From Chitinophagaceae bacterium (lineage in GTDB: Bacteria; Bacteroidota; Bacteroidia; Chitinophagales; Chitinophagaceae): DNA of 64,000 bases. Numbering within the stretch: the first letter of the stretch is position 1; every line of letters starts with the position of its first letter. Where the stretch lies: the NCBI GenBank assembly GCA_022843585.1, contig JALHNJ010000004.1:165869-229868 (forward strand). The letters run 5' to 3'. Position numbers and translations under genes: made by a program. The notes below the pieces were generated by a model. The model made no database searches and was not told where the DNA came from. It was given only the letters and a program-made list of their open reading frames with translations. Positions 32,359 through 41,670 of the stretch are shown piece by piece.

Positions 32359-33255
32359 TTAACGCATAAATAGCTGAACATATAGCCAAACAAATGGAAC
32401 TGCTAAAAGCAATGAATCAAACCGGTCTAAAAAACCACCGTGACCGGGCATTAAGGAGCCGCTGTCTTTTACACCTGCTAATCGTTTCAGTTTTGATTCG
32501 AGTAAATCTCCTAGTGTACCGAAGATGGCAGCAATAGCAGCTATTGGAGCAAAAAGAATGAAAAAATTAGAATCAAAAGATTTCGTAAAAACAAAAGGAA
32601 ATAAAAAGCCAACTACAGTAACTGAAAGGATAATCCCACCAATTGTTCCTTCCCATGTCTTTTTGGGTGAAATTTTTGATAGTGGTGTTTTGCCAATAAA
32701 TGACCCAACGATATATGCCATAGTATCATTAATCCAGATACTGATAATAATAACCAATGATAGATATTTCCCGGCTATTACATACATAGTATCATGTAGA
32801 TGTATATCTAAAAAAATTGAATACAAATCCATCATCAACCCCCAACTCAATGAAATATAAATAAGGCCGAAAATTGAATGCCCGATATTTTTTAATTGAA
32901 TGTTTTTGGTGAAAAGCAATTCCGTTATCGGTAAAATAAATGCAATGATCAATCCGAGCCACCAGCCAATTTCATGCAGGCGCATTCCAAAAATCGTATA
33001 GGCATCGTTGCTGAACCAGAGCATCAAACACCAGCCGGCTATCATAACTCCATACTTATGAAAAGGGGTGATTTCTTTATAGCCGGGGTCAATTAGGGCA
33101 ACCAATTTCTGGTATTCGATCCAGCAACCAAAATGTATGATGGAAAATAAAATGAAAAAGCTCCAATGGTTCCATAATAAACCTACTAACATTACTGATG
33201 CAAAGATGATTGCAGTTAGTGATCTTGTTTTGAAGGTTTGAATATTGAAAGCCAT
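32359..33255 (-). CDS. cdsA: Phosphatidate cytidylyltransferase
   Basis: 298 aa integral membrane enzyme with about eight helices. The CdsA signature is complete: SKISPKKTWEGTIGG, then GDLLESKLKRLAGVKDSG and MPGHGGFLDRFDSLL. It makes CDP-diacylglycerol from phosphatidate and CTP. It is 12 bases after the CPBP protease gene and upstream of psd. Confidence 0.95.
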   Translation of the reverse strand: MAFNIQTFKTRSLTAIIFASVMLVGLLWNHWSFFILFSIIHFGCWIEYQKLVALIDPGYKEITPFHKYGVMIAGWCLMLWFSNDAYTIFGMRLHEIGWWLGLIIAFILPITELLFTKNIQLKNIGHSIFGLIYISLSWGLMMDLYSIFLDIHLHDTMYVIAGKYLSLVIIISIWINDTMAYIVGSFIGKTPLSKISPKKTWEGTIGGIILSVTVVGFLFPFVFTKSFDSNFFILFAPIAAIAAIFGTLGDLLESKLKRLAGVKDSGSLMPGHGGFLDRFDSLLLAVPFVWLYVQLFMR

Positions 33256-33267
33256 GAATAAAATATT

Positions 33268-34218
33268 TTAAAACGGGTGATCTTTTAGAGGTCCATCATC
33301 CTCTGCATATATTTCGCTATACGTAATTGTTGACTTTCTTCTTACCCATTCAAATAATAAGACCACCAATACAAAGCTAACAGAACCTGCTAAGGCAAGA
33401 TTATTGGTTTGTACTACATTTTCATCATTGAGCATTTCAGGATTAAAATAAGTGGCCACTATCAACACCGCATCATAAATAAAATGTGCTGCAATGGCTA
33501 CCCACAAACTTCCGCTGTACCAATATAATGCTCCTAATAATATGCCTAATAAAAAACGTGGCAGAAAACCATAGAACTGCATATGCATGGCAGAGAATAA
33601 AAACGCTGCTACAATAATTCCGGCCCAATGATTTTTAAAGATTTTAATTAGTAGTCGCTGCGCAGCTCCACGAAATAATAATTCTTCGCCTACCGCTGCC
33701 AAACCCGCAATACAAATAATATTCAGAATCAAATCCTGCACTGTACGTTTGGAGAGTAATGCTTTCACCGTTCTGGCGGCTTCTTCTTCACCACCTTTCA
33801 TCCACTCTTCCCAGCTAGCTGGAAAAGAAAAATTCCTGTTTAATTCTCCTAACCAACTTACGAGTGGTAATGCAACAATCATTATTGCTATCCCCGCCAA
33901 ATAATAAAATCCATTAGCAGGTTTTTTAAGGCCTAAATACTTTTTGGAATCGGTGCTGAAAAGTCTTGCACAAATAAAAGTGGGTACCAAAAACAAACTA
34001 ACAAACTGTATTACCTGCATACCCCGAATAAAAGTTATCATACCGGGTTTGGAATAATCCCACTTGGATGAATCGCCCATCTCTGTTATGTTGATACCTG
34101 TAATGGCTGAAAGTATAACGGTACCCAAAAGCCCCAGCAGGAAAAAACTAACTAATGCAATGCTGATTAATAGAAGAAATTGATTGCCCGCAGATTTTGC
34201 TTTTAATAATCCTCGCAT
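33268..34218 (-). CDS. CPBP-family intramembrane metalloprotease
   Basis: 316 aa with about eight hydrophobic helices. The CPBP/Abi motifs are GEELLFRGAAQRLL (EExxxR) and FLFSAMHMQF, then AIAAHFIYDAVL, which provide Glu/His metal ligands. The family cleaves within membranes or processes prenylated/bacteriocin-type substrates. First gene of the CPBP-cdsA-psd unit; divergent from dusB. Confidence 0.88.
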   Translation of the reverse strand: MRGLLKAKSAGNQFLLLISIALVSFFLLGLLGTVILSAITGINITEMGDSSKWDYSKPGMITFIRGMQVIQFVSLFLVPTFICARLFSTDSKKYLGLKKPANGFYYLAGIAIMIVALPLVSWLGELNRNFSFPASWEEWMKGGEEEAARTVKALLSKRTVQDLILNIICIAGLAAVGEELLFRGAAQRLLIKIFKNHWAGIIVAAFLFSAMHMQFYGFLPRFLLGILLGALYWYSGSLWVAIAAHFIYDAVLIVATYFNPEMLNDENVVQTNNLALAGSVSFVLVVLLFEWVRRKSTITYSEIYAEDDGPLKDHPF

Positions 34219-34241
34219 TACTAACTCTGGTTTTTAGATTG

Positions 34242-34250
34242 TAAATTTGC
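34242..34250 (+). promoter_or_regulatory. Putative -7 box of dusB transcript
   Basis: TAAATTTGC fits TAnnTTTG and ends three bases before an ATG (34254) that opens a 14-codon leader frame. Confidence 0.5.
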
Positions 34251-34253
34251 CGC

Positions 34254-34298
34254 ATGTACCCCTCCGCAAAAGCGTTGGTGTACGCTGTAAAATGGTAA
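34254..34298 (+). CDS. Possible leader peptide overlapping the dusB start
   Basis: The first ATG after the putative promoter opens MYPSAKALVYAVKW (14 codons) and stops at TAA 34296-34298, overlapping the dusB ATG at 34292. The arrangement would couple or regulate dusB translation. No other support; it may be chance. Confidence 0.25.
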   Translation: MYPSAKALVYAVKW

Positions 34299-35332
34299 AG
34301 ATAGGTAACATACAACTTCCTGATTTTCCGCTGCTACTGGCACCTATGGAAGACGTAAGCGATCCGCCGTTCCGGGCTGTGTGTAAGGATAACGGGGCCG
34401 ACCTTATGTACACGGAATTTATTTCATCCGAAGGACTCATCCGGGATGCGATCAAAAGCCGGAAAAAACTGGACATTTTCGAATATGAACGTCCTGTTGG
34501 CATCCAGATATTTGGTGGCGATGAAGACAGCCTGGCTATGGCAGCAAAAATTGTAGAAGTTACCAATCCAGATCTATTAGACATCAATTTCGGTTGCCCC
34601 GTTAAAAAAGTTGCGTTGAAAGGTGCCGGTGCAGGTGTATTAAAAGATATTGATCTGATGGTGCGGCTTACATCGGCTGTTGTAAAAGCCACTTCATTAC
34701 CTGTTACAGTAAAAACAAGATTGGGTTGGGATGATAAGACAAGAAATATTGAAGAAGTAGCCGAACGTTTGCAAGATGTAGGCATACAGGCTCTCGCTAT
34801 ACATGGCAGAACAAGAACGCAGATGTATAAAGGCGAAGCTGATTGGACATTGATCGGTAAAGTGAAAAATAATCCCCGTATTAAAATTCCCATTTTTGGA
34901 AATGGCGATATTGACTCTCCTGAAAAAGCGGTGGAATATAAAAATCGCTACGGTGTAGATGGAATTATGATTGGCCGTGCTGCCATCGGTTATCCCTGGA
35001 TCTTTAACGAGATAAAACATTTTGTAAAAACAGGTGAGCATTTATCTCCGCCAACAATTGAAGACCGTTTATTTGTTTGCCGCAAGCATTTGAACAAATC
35101 GATTGAATGGAAAAATCCGGTAGTAGGTATTAATGAAATGCGCCGCCACTATGCTAATTACTTAAAAGGATTACCCAACATAAAAGAGTTTCGCAATAAA
35201 CTGGTAACGCTAACTACCGAAGAAGAAATTAATGCGGTGTTTGACGAAATTGCTAAAACATACGGTGGATATGAGTTTGAGAAAACGCCGATCGAATTAG
35301 TGAACTACCACGAGAAATGCCCGGTGGAATAA
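34292..35332 (+). CDS. dusB: tRNA-dihydrouridine synthase (DusB-type)
   Basis: 346 aa from MVKIGNIQLPDFPLLLAPM. FMN-binding TIM barrel: LAPMEDVSDPPFR, INFGCPVKKVALKGAGAG with the catalytic Cys, VKTRLGWDD, ALAIHGRTRTQMYKGEADW, IFGNGDI and GIMIGRAAIGYPWIF. It reduces uridines in tRNA. Length and motifs are complete. A SugE-type transporter gene follows nine bases later. Confidence 0.95.
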   Translation: MVKIGNIQLPDFPLLLAPMEDVSDPPFRAVCKDNGADLMYTEFISSEGLIRDAIKSRKKLDIFEYERPVGIQIFGGDEDSLAMAAKIVEVTNPDLLDINFGCPVKKVALKGAGAGVLKDIDLMVRLTSAVVKATSLPVTVKTRLGWDDKTRNIEEVAERLQDVGIQALAIHGRTRTQMYKGEADWTLIGKVKNNPRIKIPIFGNGDIDSPEKAVEYKNRYGVDGIMIGRAAIGYPWIFNEIKHFVKTGEHLSPPTIEDRLFVCRKHLNKSIEWKNPVVGINEMRRHYANYLKGLPNIKEFRNKLVTLTTEEEINAVFDEIAKTYGGYEFEKTPIELVNYHEKCPVE

Positions 35333-35341
35333 TAATTAACG

Positions 35342-35668
35342 ATGAGCTGGTTTCTATTAGTTATAGCTGGATTATTTGAAGTAGGCTTTGCTTCCTGTTT
35401 GGGAAAAGCAAAAGAAACTTCGGGTGCAACATCAACCTGGTGGATGGCGGGATTTTTTGTATGCCTTACCATTAGCATGGCCCTTCTTTATAAAGCCACA
35501 CAAAATTTACCAATAGGCACTGCCTATGCTGTATGGACAGGTATTGGTGCTGTGGGAACTGTGCTAGTAGGAATTTTTGTATTTAAAGAACCTGCAGATT
35601 TCTGGAGACTGTTCTTTATCACCACATTGATTGCATCAATTGTGGGGTTGAAAGTTGTTTCTCATTAA
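35342..35668 (+). CDS. SMR-family transporter, SugE/Gdx type
   Basis: 108 aa, four helices. The family Glu is in IAGLFEVGFASCLGKA (Glu14), and PIGTAYAVWTGIGAVGTV is the SMR signature. The G-K-A after Cys and the LYKATQNLP wording fit the SugE/guanidinium exporter branch more than EmrE. It acts as a dimer in the inner membrane. Cotranscribed with dusB. Confidence 0.9.
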   Translation: MSWFLLVIAGLFEVGFASCLGKAKETSGATSTWWMAGFFVCLTISMALLYKATQNLPIGTAYAVWTGIGAVGTVLVGIFVFKEPADFWRLFFITTLIASIVGLKVVSH

Positions 35669-35679
35669 TTACTATTCTT

Positions 35680-36363
35680 TCATTTTCTTATGGCTGTTCT
35701 TATTTCAGTATTTGCCGGTGAAACTCCCGGATCAAAATAATTCGTCAGCACTCCTTCTTCATTAACGAGATACTTCGAAAAATTCCAGGTGGGAAATTGA
35801 TTGCACCAGCCATTCTTTGTGCTATCCGTTAACCATTGAAAAACCGGGTTCTGCTCTGCTGATTGTACGACGACTGATTTTTGTGCCAGCGGAAAGCTTA
35901 TACCGTAATTCTTTTTACAAAACGCAGCTATATCAGCATCCGTTCCTTTTTCTTGTTCTTTAAAATCATTAGCCGGAAAAGCAATTACCACCAGTTTACT
36001 ACTGTTGTCGTTGTATAATCTTTGCAGGTCATCATATTGATTAGTATAGCCGCAATCGCTGGCGGTATTTACCAGTAACACTTTTTTACCCTTTAATGTT
36101 GAAAAAGATAGTTCGCTCCCATCACTAAGTTTAGCTTTCAGATCGTAAAAAGAGGTTACAGGAGGCTTTACTTGTGTGTTTTCCATTTTTTTTGATTTAC
36201 TGCCGGTTAATTTATTAAGCCACATAATAGCAGGATACGCCGCTTTCAATATTTTTTGCCGATACGTCATGTTTTTTGAATTACGATTAACAATTTCTAC
36301 ATACACAGCAAATGCTGCAAGCAGTACCAGTAGAACAATTATAAACCGTTTTAGTTTTTTCAT
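35680..36363 (-). CDS. Glutathione peroxidase-family thiol peroxidase, membrane-anchored
   Basis: 227 aa from MKKLKRFIIVLLVLLAAFAVY; upstream codons of the frame are excluded because they precede the anchor helix. The peroxidase domain starts near residue 65. The catalytic Cys is in VNTASDCGYTNQY, Gln in FPANDFKEQE and Trp in FPTWNFSKYL. Cys rather than selenocysteine is encoded. The N-terminal helix should tether it to the inner membrane with the enzyme outside. Confidence 0.9.
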   Translation of the reverse strand: MKKLKRFIIVLLVLLAAFAVYVEIVNRNSKNMTYRQKILKAAYPAIMWLNKLTGSKSKKMENTQVKPPVTSFYDLKAKLSDGSELSFSTLKGKKVLLVNTASDCGYTNQYDDLQRLYNDNSSKLVVIAFPANDFKEQEKGTDADIAAFCKKNYGISFPLAQKSVVVQSAEQNPVFQWLTDSTKNGWCNQFPTWNFSKYLVNEEGVLTNYFDPGVSPANTEIRTAIRK

Positions 36364-36494
36364 TGTATCAATACTAAAGTAAAATAATTCTACTTCGACA
36401 GTTGTCAAAGCTATTCTTTTATTATTGCAGCAGAAGATTAAATATCTGATTGAGGTGCTGACTTCTGAATAAAAAGTAACCGCTTAAAAGAAAC

Positions 36495-36956
36495 TTACTT
36501 TCGTATAGCCTGTGTTCCCTGGTTGCCGGGAATATTTACAGCATTATTAAACCTAAAATTTATGATTTCTGTAATTGTGCCGCAACATTTTGTTTTATAC
36601 GAGTCGTATGAAAAATTGATGGTGTCCACATCAATATTATTCAGCCGCATATAAGCTATATCTGGTTGGGGAAAAAAATGAACGTATAATATACTATCAT
36701 AACCAGCACCGGGAAAATTGGCAGGCTCATAGTCAAAGAAAACCGTATCTGTTCCATTTAAAGAATAGAATTTGATTTCATTTTTATCATAGATCTTGTT
36801 CGGACCAAATACCAGGTCTTTGCCATCCGCCCCACTAATTACTCTAAATTGTCCGGAGTAGTTGCTTGTAACACAATCAAGCCACTTACAGGAATTGCAT
36901 GAGTTGAATAAAAGGCCAATAAAAATTATACTGGCAAAAAGGAATAAACGTTTCAT
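36495..36956 (-). CDS. Small lipoprotein of unknown function
   Basis: 153 aa from MKRLFLFASIIFIGLLF, giving a lipobox ending NSC. The mature part is beta-rich with four further Cys (CKWLDC near the N terminus, KCCGTI later). No family recognised. It lies between the peroxidase and aldehyde dehydrogenase genes on the same strand but at distances over 45 bases. Confidence 0.65.
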   Translation of the reverse strand: MKRLFLFASIIFIGLLFNSCNSCKWLDCVTSNYSGQFRVISGADGKDLVFGPNKIYDKNEIKFYSLNGTDTVFFDYEPANFPGAGYDSILYVHFFPQPDIAYMRLNNIDVDTINFSYDSYKTKCCGTITEIINFRFNNAVNIPGNQGTQAIRK

Positions 36957-37002
36957 GAAATATGGAGACAATTTAAAATCTATCTATGTTGCTTCTTTCG
37001 TT

Positions 37003-38397
37003 CTATTTTATTACCCACTTAAATAATTTCAGCTTCCCTTTAAAAGGAGGATATTTAATATTGGGATCGAACCAAGTGGGAGTTTTCATCACCGCTTTTT
37101 TATGACTGAAGGTGTCGAAAGAATATTTGCCATGACAAACACCCATACCACTAAAACCTCTGCCGCCAAATGGCAGATGATGATTGGTGAAATGCCAGCT
37201 TGAATTATTGATACAGGCTCCGCCGGCAGGCACTGCTGTTATCCAGCTATTGGCTTTTTTGTTGCTGGCTGTATACACATAAAATGATAAGGGGTTAGGA
37301 TTACGATTAATTATTTCAATCGCTTCTTCCATGGTGGTAAAAGAAAGTATGGGTAATACAGGGCCAAAAATTTCTTCCTGCATTATTTTATTTCCGGGTA
37401 TTAGATCCGTTATGATGGTAGGCTCTATGTATAAACTCTCCTTATCTGTTTTTCCGCCGTATAACACTGTGCCTTCTTGCAGATAGGTACTTATCCGGTC
37501 AAACTGTTTTGTATTGATGATCTTACAATAGTTATAGCTCTCTGCGGGGTTGGTTGTAAAAAATTGTTGTATTGCATTTTTTAATGCTTCAATAAGAGCT
37601 AATTTTTGTGACTCATGTACCAAAATATAATCCGGCGCAATACACATTTGTCCGGCGTTAGAATACTTAGCTACGGCAATTCTTCTTGCAGCTACTTTAA
37701 TGTTTGCATCGCTTTCAACAATACAGGGGCTTTTACCGCCTAATTCCAATGTTACAGGCACTAAGTTTTCCGCCGCCATTTTATAAATAATTTTGCCAAC
37801 TGCTGTACTGCCTGTAAAAAACACATGGTCAAAAACAAAATTGTTCATCATTTGCGGAATTACCCCACTGCCTTCTCCTTCTACATATAAAATATATTCC
37901 GGTGAAAAAGTTTCTTCAATAATTTTCTTTATTACTGCTGCCGTGGCCGGTGCAAATTCGCTGGGTTTTAATACAACACAATTGCCTGCTGCTATCGCTC
38001 CCACCATCGGGTTTATTAGTAGCTGAAAAGGATAGTTCCAGGGACCAATTATTAAAACCACACCCAACGGTTCATTAATAATTTTACTGCCTGAAGGCAT
38101 ATTAAGCAGGTTAGTAGAAACAGGTTCGGCTTCCATCCATTGAGCTAGTTTTTTAATTGCCAGGTTAAGTTCTGTAACAACAATCCCAATTTCAGTAACC
38201 CATGTTTCCTCGGGTGCCTTTTTCAAGTCGGTATATAAAGCACCATACAAATCCTCTTCATGTTTAAGGATGGCTGCTTTCAATTTTTTTAACTGCTCTA
38301 AGCGGAACTTATATGATTGAGTAGCATTACTTTTAAAGTATTGACGCAGATTTTGCAACTCACTGGTAATAGATAACATCAGGGAAATTTTCTTCAA
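37003..38397 (-). CDS. Aldehyde dehydrogenase (ALDH3-like)
   Basis: 464 aa. The NAD site is in LIIGPWNYPFQLL and FFTGSTAVGK; the general-base Glu is in TLELGGKSPCIV, the nucleophile Cys in NAGQMCIAPDY, and the C-terminal HLPFGGRGFSGMG is typical. The short N terminus and lack of an oligomerisation tail match the ALDH3/fatty-aldehyde group. A Met six codons in (MLSITSEL) is an alternative start. Likely detoxifies medium- or long-chain aldehydes. Confidence 0.93.
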   Translation of the reverse strand: MKKISLMLSITSELQNLRQYFKSNATQSYKFRLEQLKKLKAAILKHEEDLYGALYTDLKKAPEETWVTEIGIVVTELNLAIKKLAQWMEAEPVSTNLLNMPSGSKIINEPLGVVLIIGPWNYPFQLLINPMVGAIAAGNCVVLKPSEFAPATAAVIKKIIEETFSPEYILYVEGEGSGVIPQMMNNFVFDHVFFTGSTAVGKIIYKMAAENLVPVTLELGGKSPCIVESDANIKVAARRIAVAKYSNAGQMCIAPDYILVHESQKLALIEALKNAIQQFFTTNPAESYNYCKIINTKQFDRISTYLQEGTVLYGGKTDKESLYIEPTIITDLIPGNKIMQEEIFGPVLPILSFTTMEEAIEIINRNPNPLSFYVYTASNKKANSWITAVPAGGACINNSSWHFTNHHLPFGGRGFSGMGVCHGKYSFDTFSHKKAVMKTPTWFDPNIKYPPFKGKLKLFKWVIK

Positions 38398-38515
38398 GTT
38401 ACTATTAAATCAAGAAACACTATAAGCAAGCCCGATGATGGCTTTTGTGATTTCTTATCTTATGTTAACGTTCAGCCGCTCCTTACAGAAGTAGCTTTGT
38501 TTAAAATAAGCAACA

Positions 38516-38878
38516 ATGAAAACAACACTGAAATTGGAAGAAGCAGCAATGGCTGCCGCCGGAATTTATTTTCTTAGTTTATTCAATCTAAACTTGCCTG
38601 TCTGGGTTTGGATAATTCTCTTTTTTACTCCTGATATTGGAATGTTGGGGTACCTCATCAATAACAAAGTGGGTGCTGTTAGTTACAATATTTTTCATCA
38701 TAAAGGAATTGCCATTGGAGTAGCCGCAATAGGTTATTATTTACAAAATGATGTGTTAACAGCTAGCGGTATCCTCCTTTTTGCACATGCCTCATTCGAC
38801 AGAATAGCTGGCTATGGTTTGAAATATCAAGACGGTTTTAAAAACACACATCTGGGCAATTTGGAAAAAAAGAAATAA
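38516..38878 (+). CDS. DUF4260-type membrane protein
   Basis: 120 aa with about three hydrophobic helices. Conserved-looking wording includes FFTPDIGMLGYLINNKVGA, YNIFHHKG and FAHASFDRIAGYGLKY, which fits the DUF4260 family. The His and Asp residues beside helices could bind a metal. Its stop directly abuts the stop of the convergent Crp gene. Function unknown. Confidence 0.78.
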   Translation: MKTTLKLEEAAMAAAGIYFLSLFNLNLPVWVWIILFFTPDIGMLGYLINNKVGAVSYNIFHHKGIAIGVAAIGYYLQNDVLTASGILLFAHASFDRIAGYGLKYQDGFKNTHLGNLEKKK

Positions 38879-39481
38879 CTACTTGTTCTTCAAGAGCCTG
38901 TTGCGGATACGGCTCATACTTACCGGTGTAATACCGAGGTAGTTGGCGATATAATGCTGAGGTATCCTTTCCAGGATTTTTGTCTTGTTACTGTTTAACA
39001 ACTCAGTATAACGTTCCTCCGGGCTTTGTAGTAGCAGACTTACCATTCTTTCTTCCAATCCTATTCCGAGATATTCGGCAATAAGCCGACCAAATTTTTG
39101 CCACACCATGCTCTTTTCATACAACTCAAGTAACACTTTATAAGGGAAAGAAATATATGTGGACTGACTTAATGCTTCAATTGTAATAAGGGAAGGTTTA
39201 CCGGTAATACAACTGATGTAGGAACTTATAAAATGATTTTCAAAAAAGAAATAGGTGGTTTTCTCCTCTCCATCTTTTGTATAATACTGGCGAAACATGC
39301 CTTCCAGCACAAAGCCAATTTCGTTTGCTTTTTTACCTTCCTGAATAAATAGCCTGTTCTTTTTGAGTATTCTTTTACTAAGATGTAAGGCTAATAATTC
39401 CCAATCTACATCAGACAGAGGTACAAATGAAGCTATATGATTCCGTAAAAGGAGGTACTCATCCTGATGCTCTGTGGTCAT
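38879..39481 (-). CDS. Crp/Fnr-family transcriptional regulator (1)
   Basis: 200 aa. The N-terminal cyclic-nucleotide-binding beta roll (FIQEGKKANEIGFVLEGMFRQYY) is followed by a C-terminal winged HTH (YIANYLGITPVSMSRIRNRL). The glycine/arginine pattern of a cAMP phosphate-binding cassette is not clear, so the ligand is uncertain. It is divergent from the SnoaL-like gene, whose promoter it may control. Confidence 0.85.
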   Translation of the reverse strand: MTTEHQDEYLLLRNHIASFVPLSDVDWELLALHLSKRILKKNRLFIQEGKKANEIGFVLEGMFRQYYTKDGEEKTTYFFFENHFISSYISCITGKPSLITIEALSQSTYISFPYKVLLELYEKSMVWQKFGRLIAEYLGIGLEERMVSLLLQSPEERYTELLNSNKTKILERIPQHYIANYLGITPVSMSRIRNRLLKNK

Positions 39482-39578
39482 GTTAACCGAAAATTAATGG
39501 TAGAAGTGAAATGTTTGTAAACAAATTTAAAAAAAGTTTGTTGAATCATTTTTCTTCTAACCTCTAAAACATAAAACT

Positions 39579-40043
39579 ATGGCACTTTCTTCCAACGACA
39601 TTCTGGAAATTCAAAACCTGGTGGCTTCCTATTGCATTACCACAGATAATGCAGATGTAAATGGTTTTATGAATTGTTGGGTAGAACCCGACGCATTCGA
39701 AGGATATGATAGCGGCGCATTCGGCCACAGTAAAACCTGGGAGGAATTAAAGAGTTTTGAAACGCATCATGTAGGCCCGGGAGGTATGGCCAATGGTAAA
39801 CGTCACCAGTCAACCAATGTACATATTACCCCGGTAAGTGATACAGAAGTATTGGTAACAAATGATATGCTAGTACTGGAAGTAGCAGATATTCCACAAC
39901 TAATTGCTACCGGCAGATATAACAACAGCAAAGTGGTAAAAACAGATAAGGGATGGAAGTTTAAATACCGCCACCTTCATGTAGATACCGGTTTCTTTAA
40001 GTTAGCAGAACAATGGAAGCAGGTTGCAGAAAAAAACAAATAA
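39579..40043 (+). CDS. SnoaL-like (NTF2-fold) protein
   Basis: 154 aa alpha+beta barrel. Typical wording is [21 protein letters not shown] at the start, RHQSTNVHI in the middle, and [13 protein letters not shown] at the end. No signal peptide. Members are small hydrolases, isomerases or binding proteins; the substrate is not inferable. It is first in a run of small stress-type genes. Confidence 0.8.
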   Translation: MALSSNDILEIQNLVASYCITTDNADVNGFMNCWVEPDAFEGYDSGAFGHSKTWEELKSFETHHVGPGGMANGKRHQSTNVHITPVSDTEVLVTNDMLVLEVADIPQLIATGRYNNSKVVKTDKGWKFKYRHLHVDTGFFKLAEQWKQVAEKNK

Positions 40044-40076
40044 CTCTTTTAACGGACGGTTGTATTTTACAAGAGT

Positions 40077-40646
40077 ATGTATTCTCTTATCGAAAACGAC
40101 ATCAAGAAATTAGTAAATGCTGATGAAGAATCGCTACAGTTTGTATTGTCGCATTTTAAAGAATTAAAAACAAAGCGAAACCATTTGCTATTAAAAGAAG
40201 GTGATGTATGCCGCACTTGTTATTTTATTAATAAAGGCTGTGTCCAGGTATATTATTTAGATAAGAACGGAGATGAAGCAACCCGGGATTTGTATTTCGA
40301 GGGTCAGTGGATTACGAATATTGATAGCTTTAGCAAACAAGAACCTTCCAAAGAGTTTTACCGAACCATTGAACCTACATCGTTTCTAGCTATAGGCCGG
40401 GATAATTTTTTTCAACTGATAGGTAAAGTGCCCCAGTTTATGGAGGCCTATCGCCAGATATTAGAAGCTTCTTACTCCCATTCTATCAATCGTATCAATT
40501 CCTTTACTGCAATGGATGCTCTTGACAGATTAAAATGGGTTCGAGAAAATCAAGCACATATCCTCACAAGGCTTTCTTCAAAAATTATTGCTTCTTACAT
40601 CGGTGTTTCGCCCGAAACATTGAGCCGGTTAAAAAACAAACTTTAA
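40077..40646 (+). CDS. Crp/Fnr-family transcriptional regulator (2)
   Basis: 189 aa. The beta roll carries LLLKEGDVCRTCYFINKGCVQVYYLDKNG; the C-terminal HTH is SKIIASYIGVSPETLSRLKN. It is 33 bases after the SnoaL-like gene. Together with the divergent Crp/Fnr gene 600 bases away it makes a two-regulator cluster. The two proteins are only distantly similar. Confidence 0.87.
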   Translation: MYSLIENDIKKLVNADEESLQFVLSHFKELKTKRNHLLLKEGDVCRTCYFINKGCVQVYYLDKNGDEATRDLYFEGQWITNIDSFSKQEPSKEFYRTIEPTSFLAIGRDNFFQLIGKVPQFMEAYRQILEASYSHSINRINSFTAMDALDRLKWVRENQAHILTRLSSKIIASYIGVSPETLSRLKNKL

Positions 40647-40730
40647 AATCCTTGACATTTATCAAGACTTGCTAACAAGTAATGTTGAATTTTTACAGTG
40701 AACAAAAATGATCACTAAAATTTCATCATT

Positions 40731-41135
40731 ATGCTAACAACAATTACCGACCACTTGGTATTTGAAAATGTGGAACCCGCCGTATTATTCGAAATGTACA
40801 CTAATGCAGAAAAGCACCAGCAATTTTCCGGTGCTCCGGCCACTATCTCTGCCAAAGTGGGGGACTCCTTTACTGCCTATGGTGGTTATTGCTTTGGCAA
40901 AAATCTACACATTGAAACCAATAAGCTAATTATTCAAAGCTGGAAAGCACAGGGTTGGAATGAAGCCCTTGACGAATCATTAGTTTCCCTTCGCCTGGTA
41001 AAAGAAAAGAATGACACTCATATTTTCCTTACTCATGCTGACATTCCCGCAGATAAAGCTGATACGATGCTGAAAGGCTGGGAAGAATGGTATTGGAATC
41101 CTATGCGAAAATATTTAGCCACGCATAAAAACTAA
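40731..41135 (+). CDS. SRPBCC/AHSA1-family protein
   Basis: 134 aa START-like fold. Characteristic pieces are VFENVEPAVLFEMYTNAEKH, FTAYGGYCFGKN and the C-terminal WEEWYWNPMRKYL helix. Members bind hydrophobic ligands or activate Hsp90. Cytosolic. Same strand as the neighbouring small genes. Confidence 0.83.
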   Translation: MLTTITDHLVFENVEPAVLFEMYTNAEKHQQFSGAPATISAKVGDSFTAYGGYCFGKNLHIETNKLIIQSWKAQGWNEALDESLVSLRLVKEKNDTHIFLTHADIPADKADTMLKGWEEWYWNPMRKYLATHKN

Positions 41136-41161
41136 TTGAACAACCAACTAAAAATTAAATA

Positions 41162-41593
41162 ATGAAAAATCTATTCCTCATCACATTAATTACAATAGCC
41201 ATGTCACAAAAAAATATAGCACAAACAACAGGTAATACTGTTAGTTCCGAGTATCTTTTATTATTCCGCAATATTAGTGGAGATGGTAAATATTTAGTTT
41301 CTCCGGATGATATGCAAAAGGCGATGCCTAAGTGGCAAGCCTGGATTGGCGGCATTGCCCAAAAGGGAAAACTAGTTGCTACCAATCCTATTGATTACAA
41401 TGGGAAAATAGTGACATCAAAAGAAGTAAAAGATCAGCCTTATTTGGTAAAAAAAGAGTTGGCTGTTGGCTATCTTATTTTAAAAGCTGCTACCTTGGAA
41501 GAAGCGATTGAAATAAGCAAAACCTGCCCCATCATTACCGAATATAATGGTAGTGTAGAAGTAAGAGCACTTACTCCTTTTCCAGCTCAATAA
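41162..41593 (+). CDS. Exported YCII-related protein
   Basis: 143 aa, signal peptide MKNLFLITLITIAMSQKNIA. The mature part is a YCII (dimeric alpha-beta barrel) domain: EYLLLFRNISGDG, LVSPDDMQKAMPKWQAW, ELAVGYLILKAATLEEAIEIS. Most YCII proteins are cytosolic, so export is unusual. A terminator follows at once. Confidence 0.8.
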   Translation: MKNLFLITLITIAMSQKNIAQTTGNTVSSEYLLLFRNISGDGKYLVSPDDMQKAMPKWQAWIGGIAQKGKLVATNPIDYNGKIVTSKEVKDQPYLVKKELAVGYLILKAATLEEAIEISKTCPIITEYNGSVEVRALTPFPAQ

Positions 41594-41603
41594 ATTTCTT
41601 AAT

Positions 41604-41640
41604 TAAAGCATCCTTCTATTTCAGCTAGTAGGATGCTTTA
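41604..41640 (+). terminator. Terminator after the stress-gene cluster
   Basis: TAAAGCATCCT (41604-41614) pairs with AGGATGCTTTA (41630-41640); the following ATTATTTTG is a moderate U tract. Confidence 0.7.
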
Positions 41641-41670
41641 ATTATTTTGTACCTTAGAAGTCATATTATT

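Noticed and set aside
34234-34893. 219-codon minus-strand open frame
   Set aside because: It is antisense to dusB, whose TIM-barrel motifs are complete, and its composition is that of a shadow frame.
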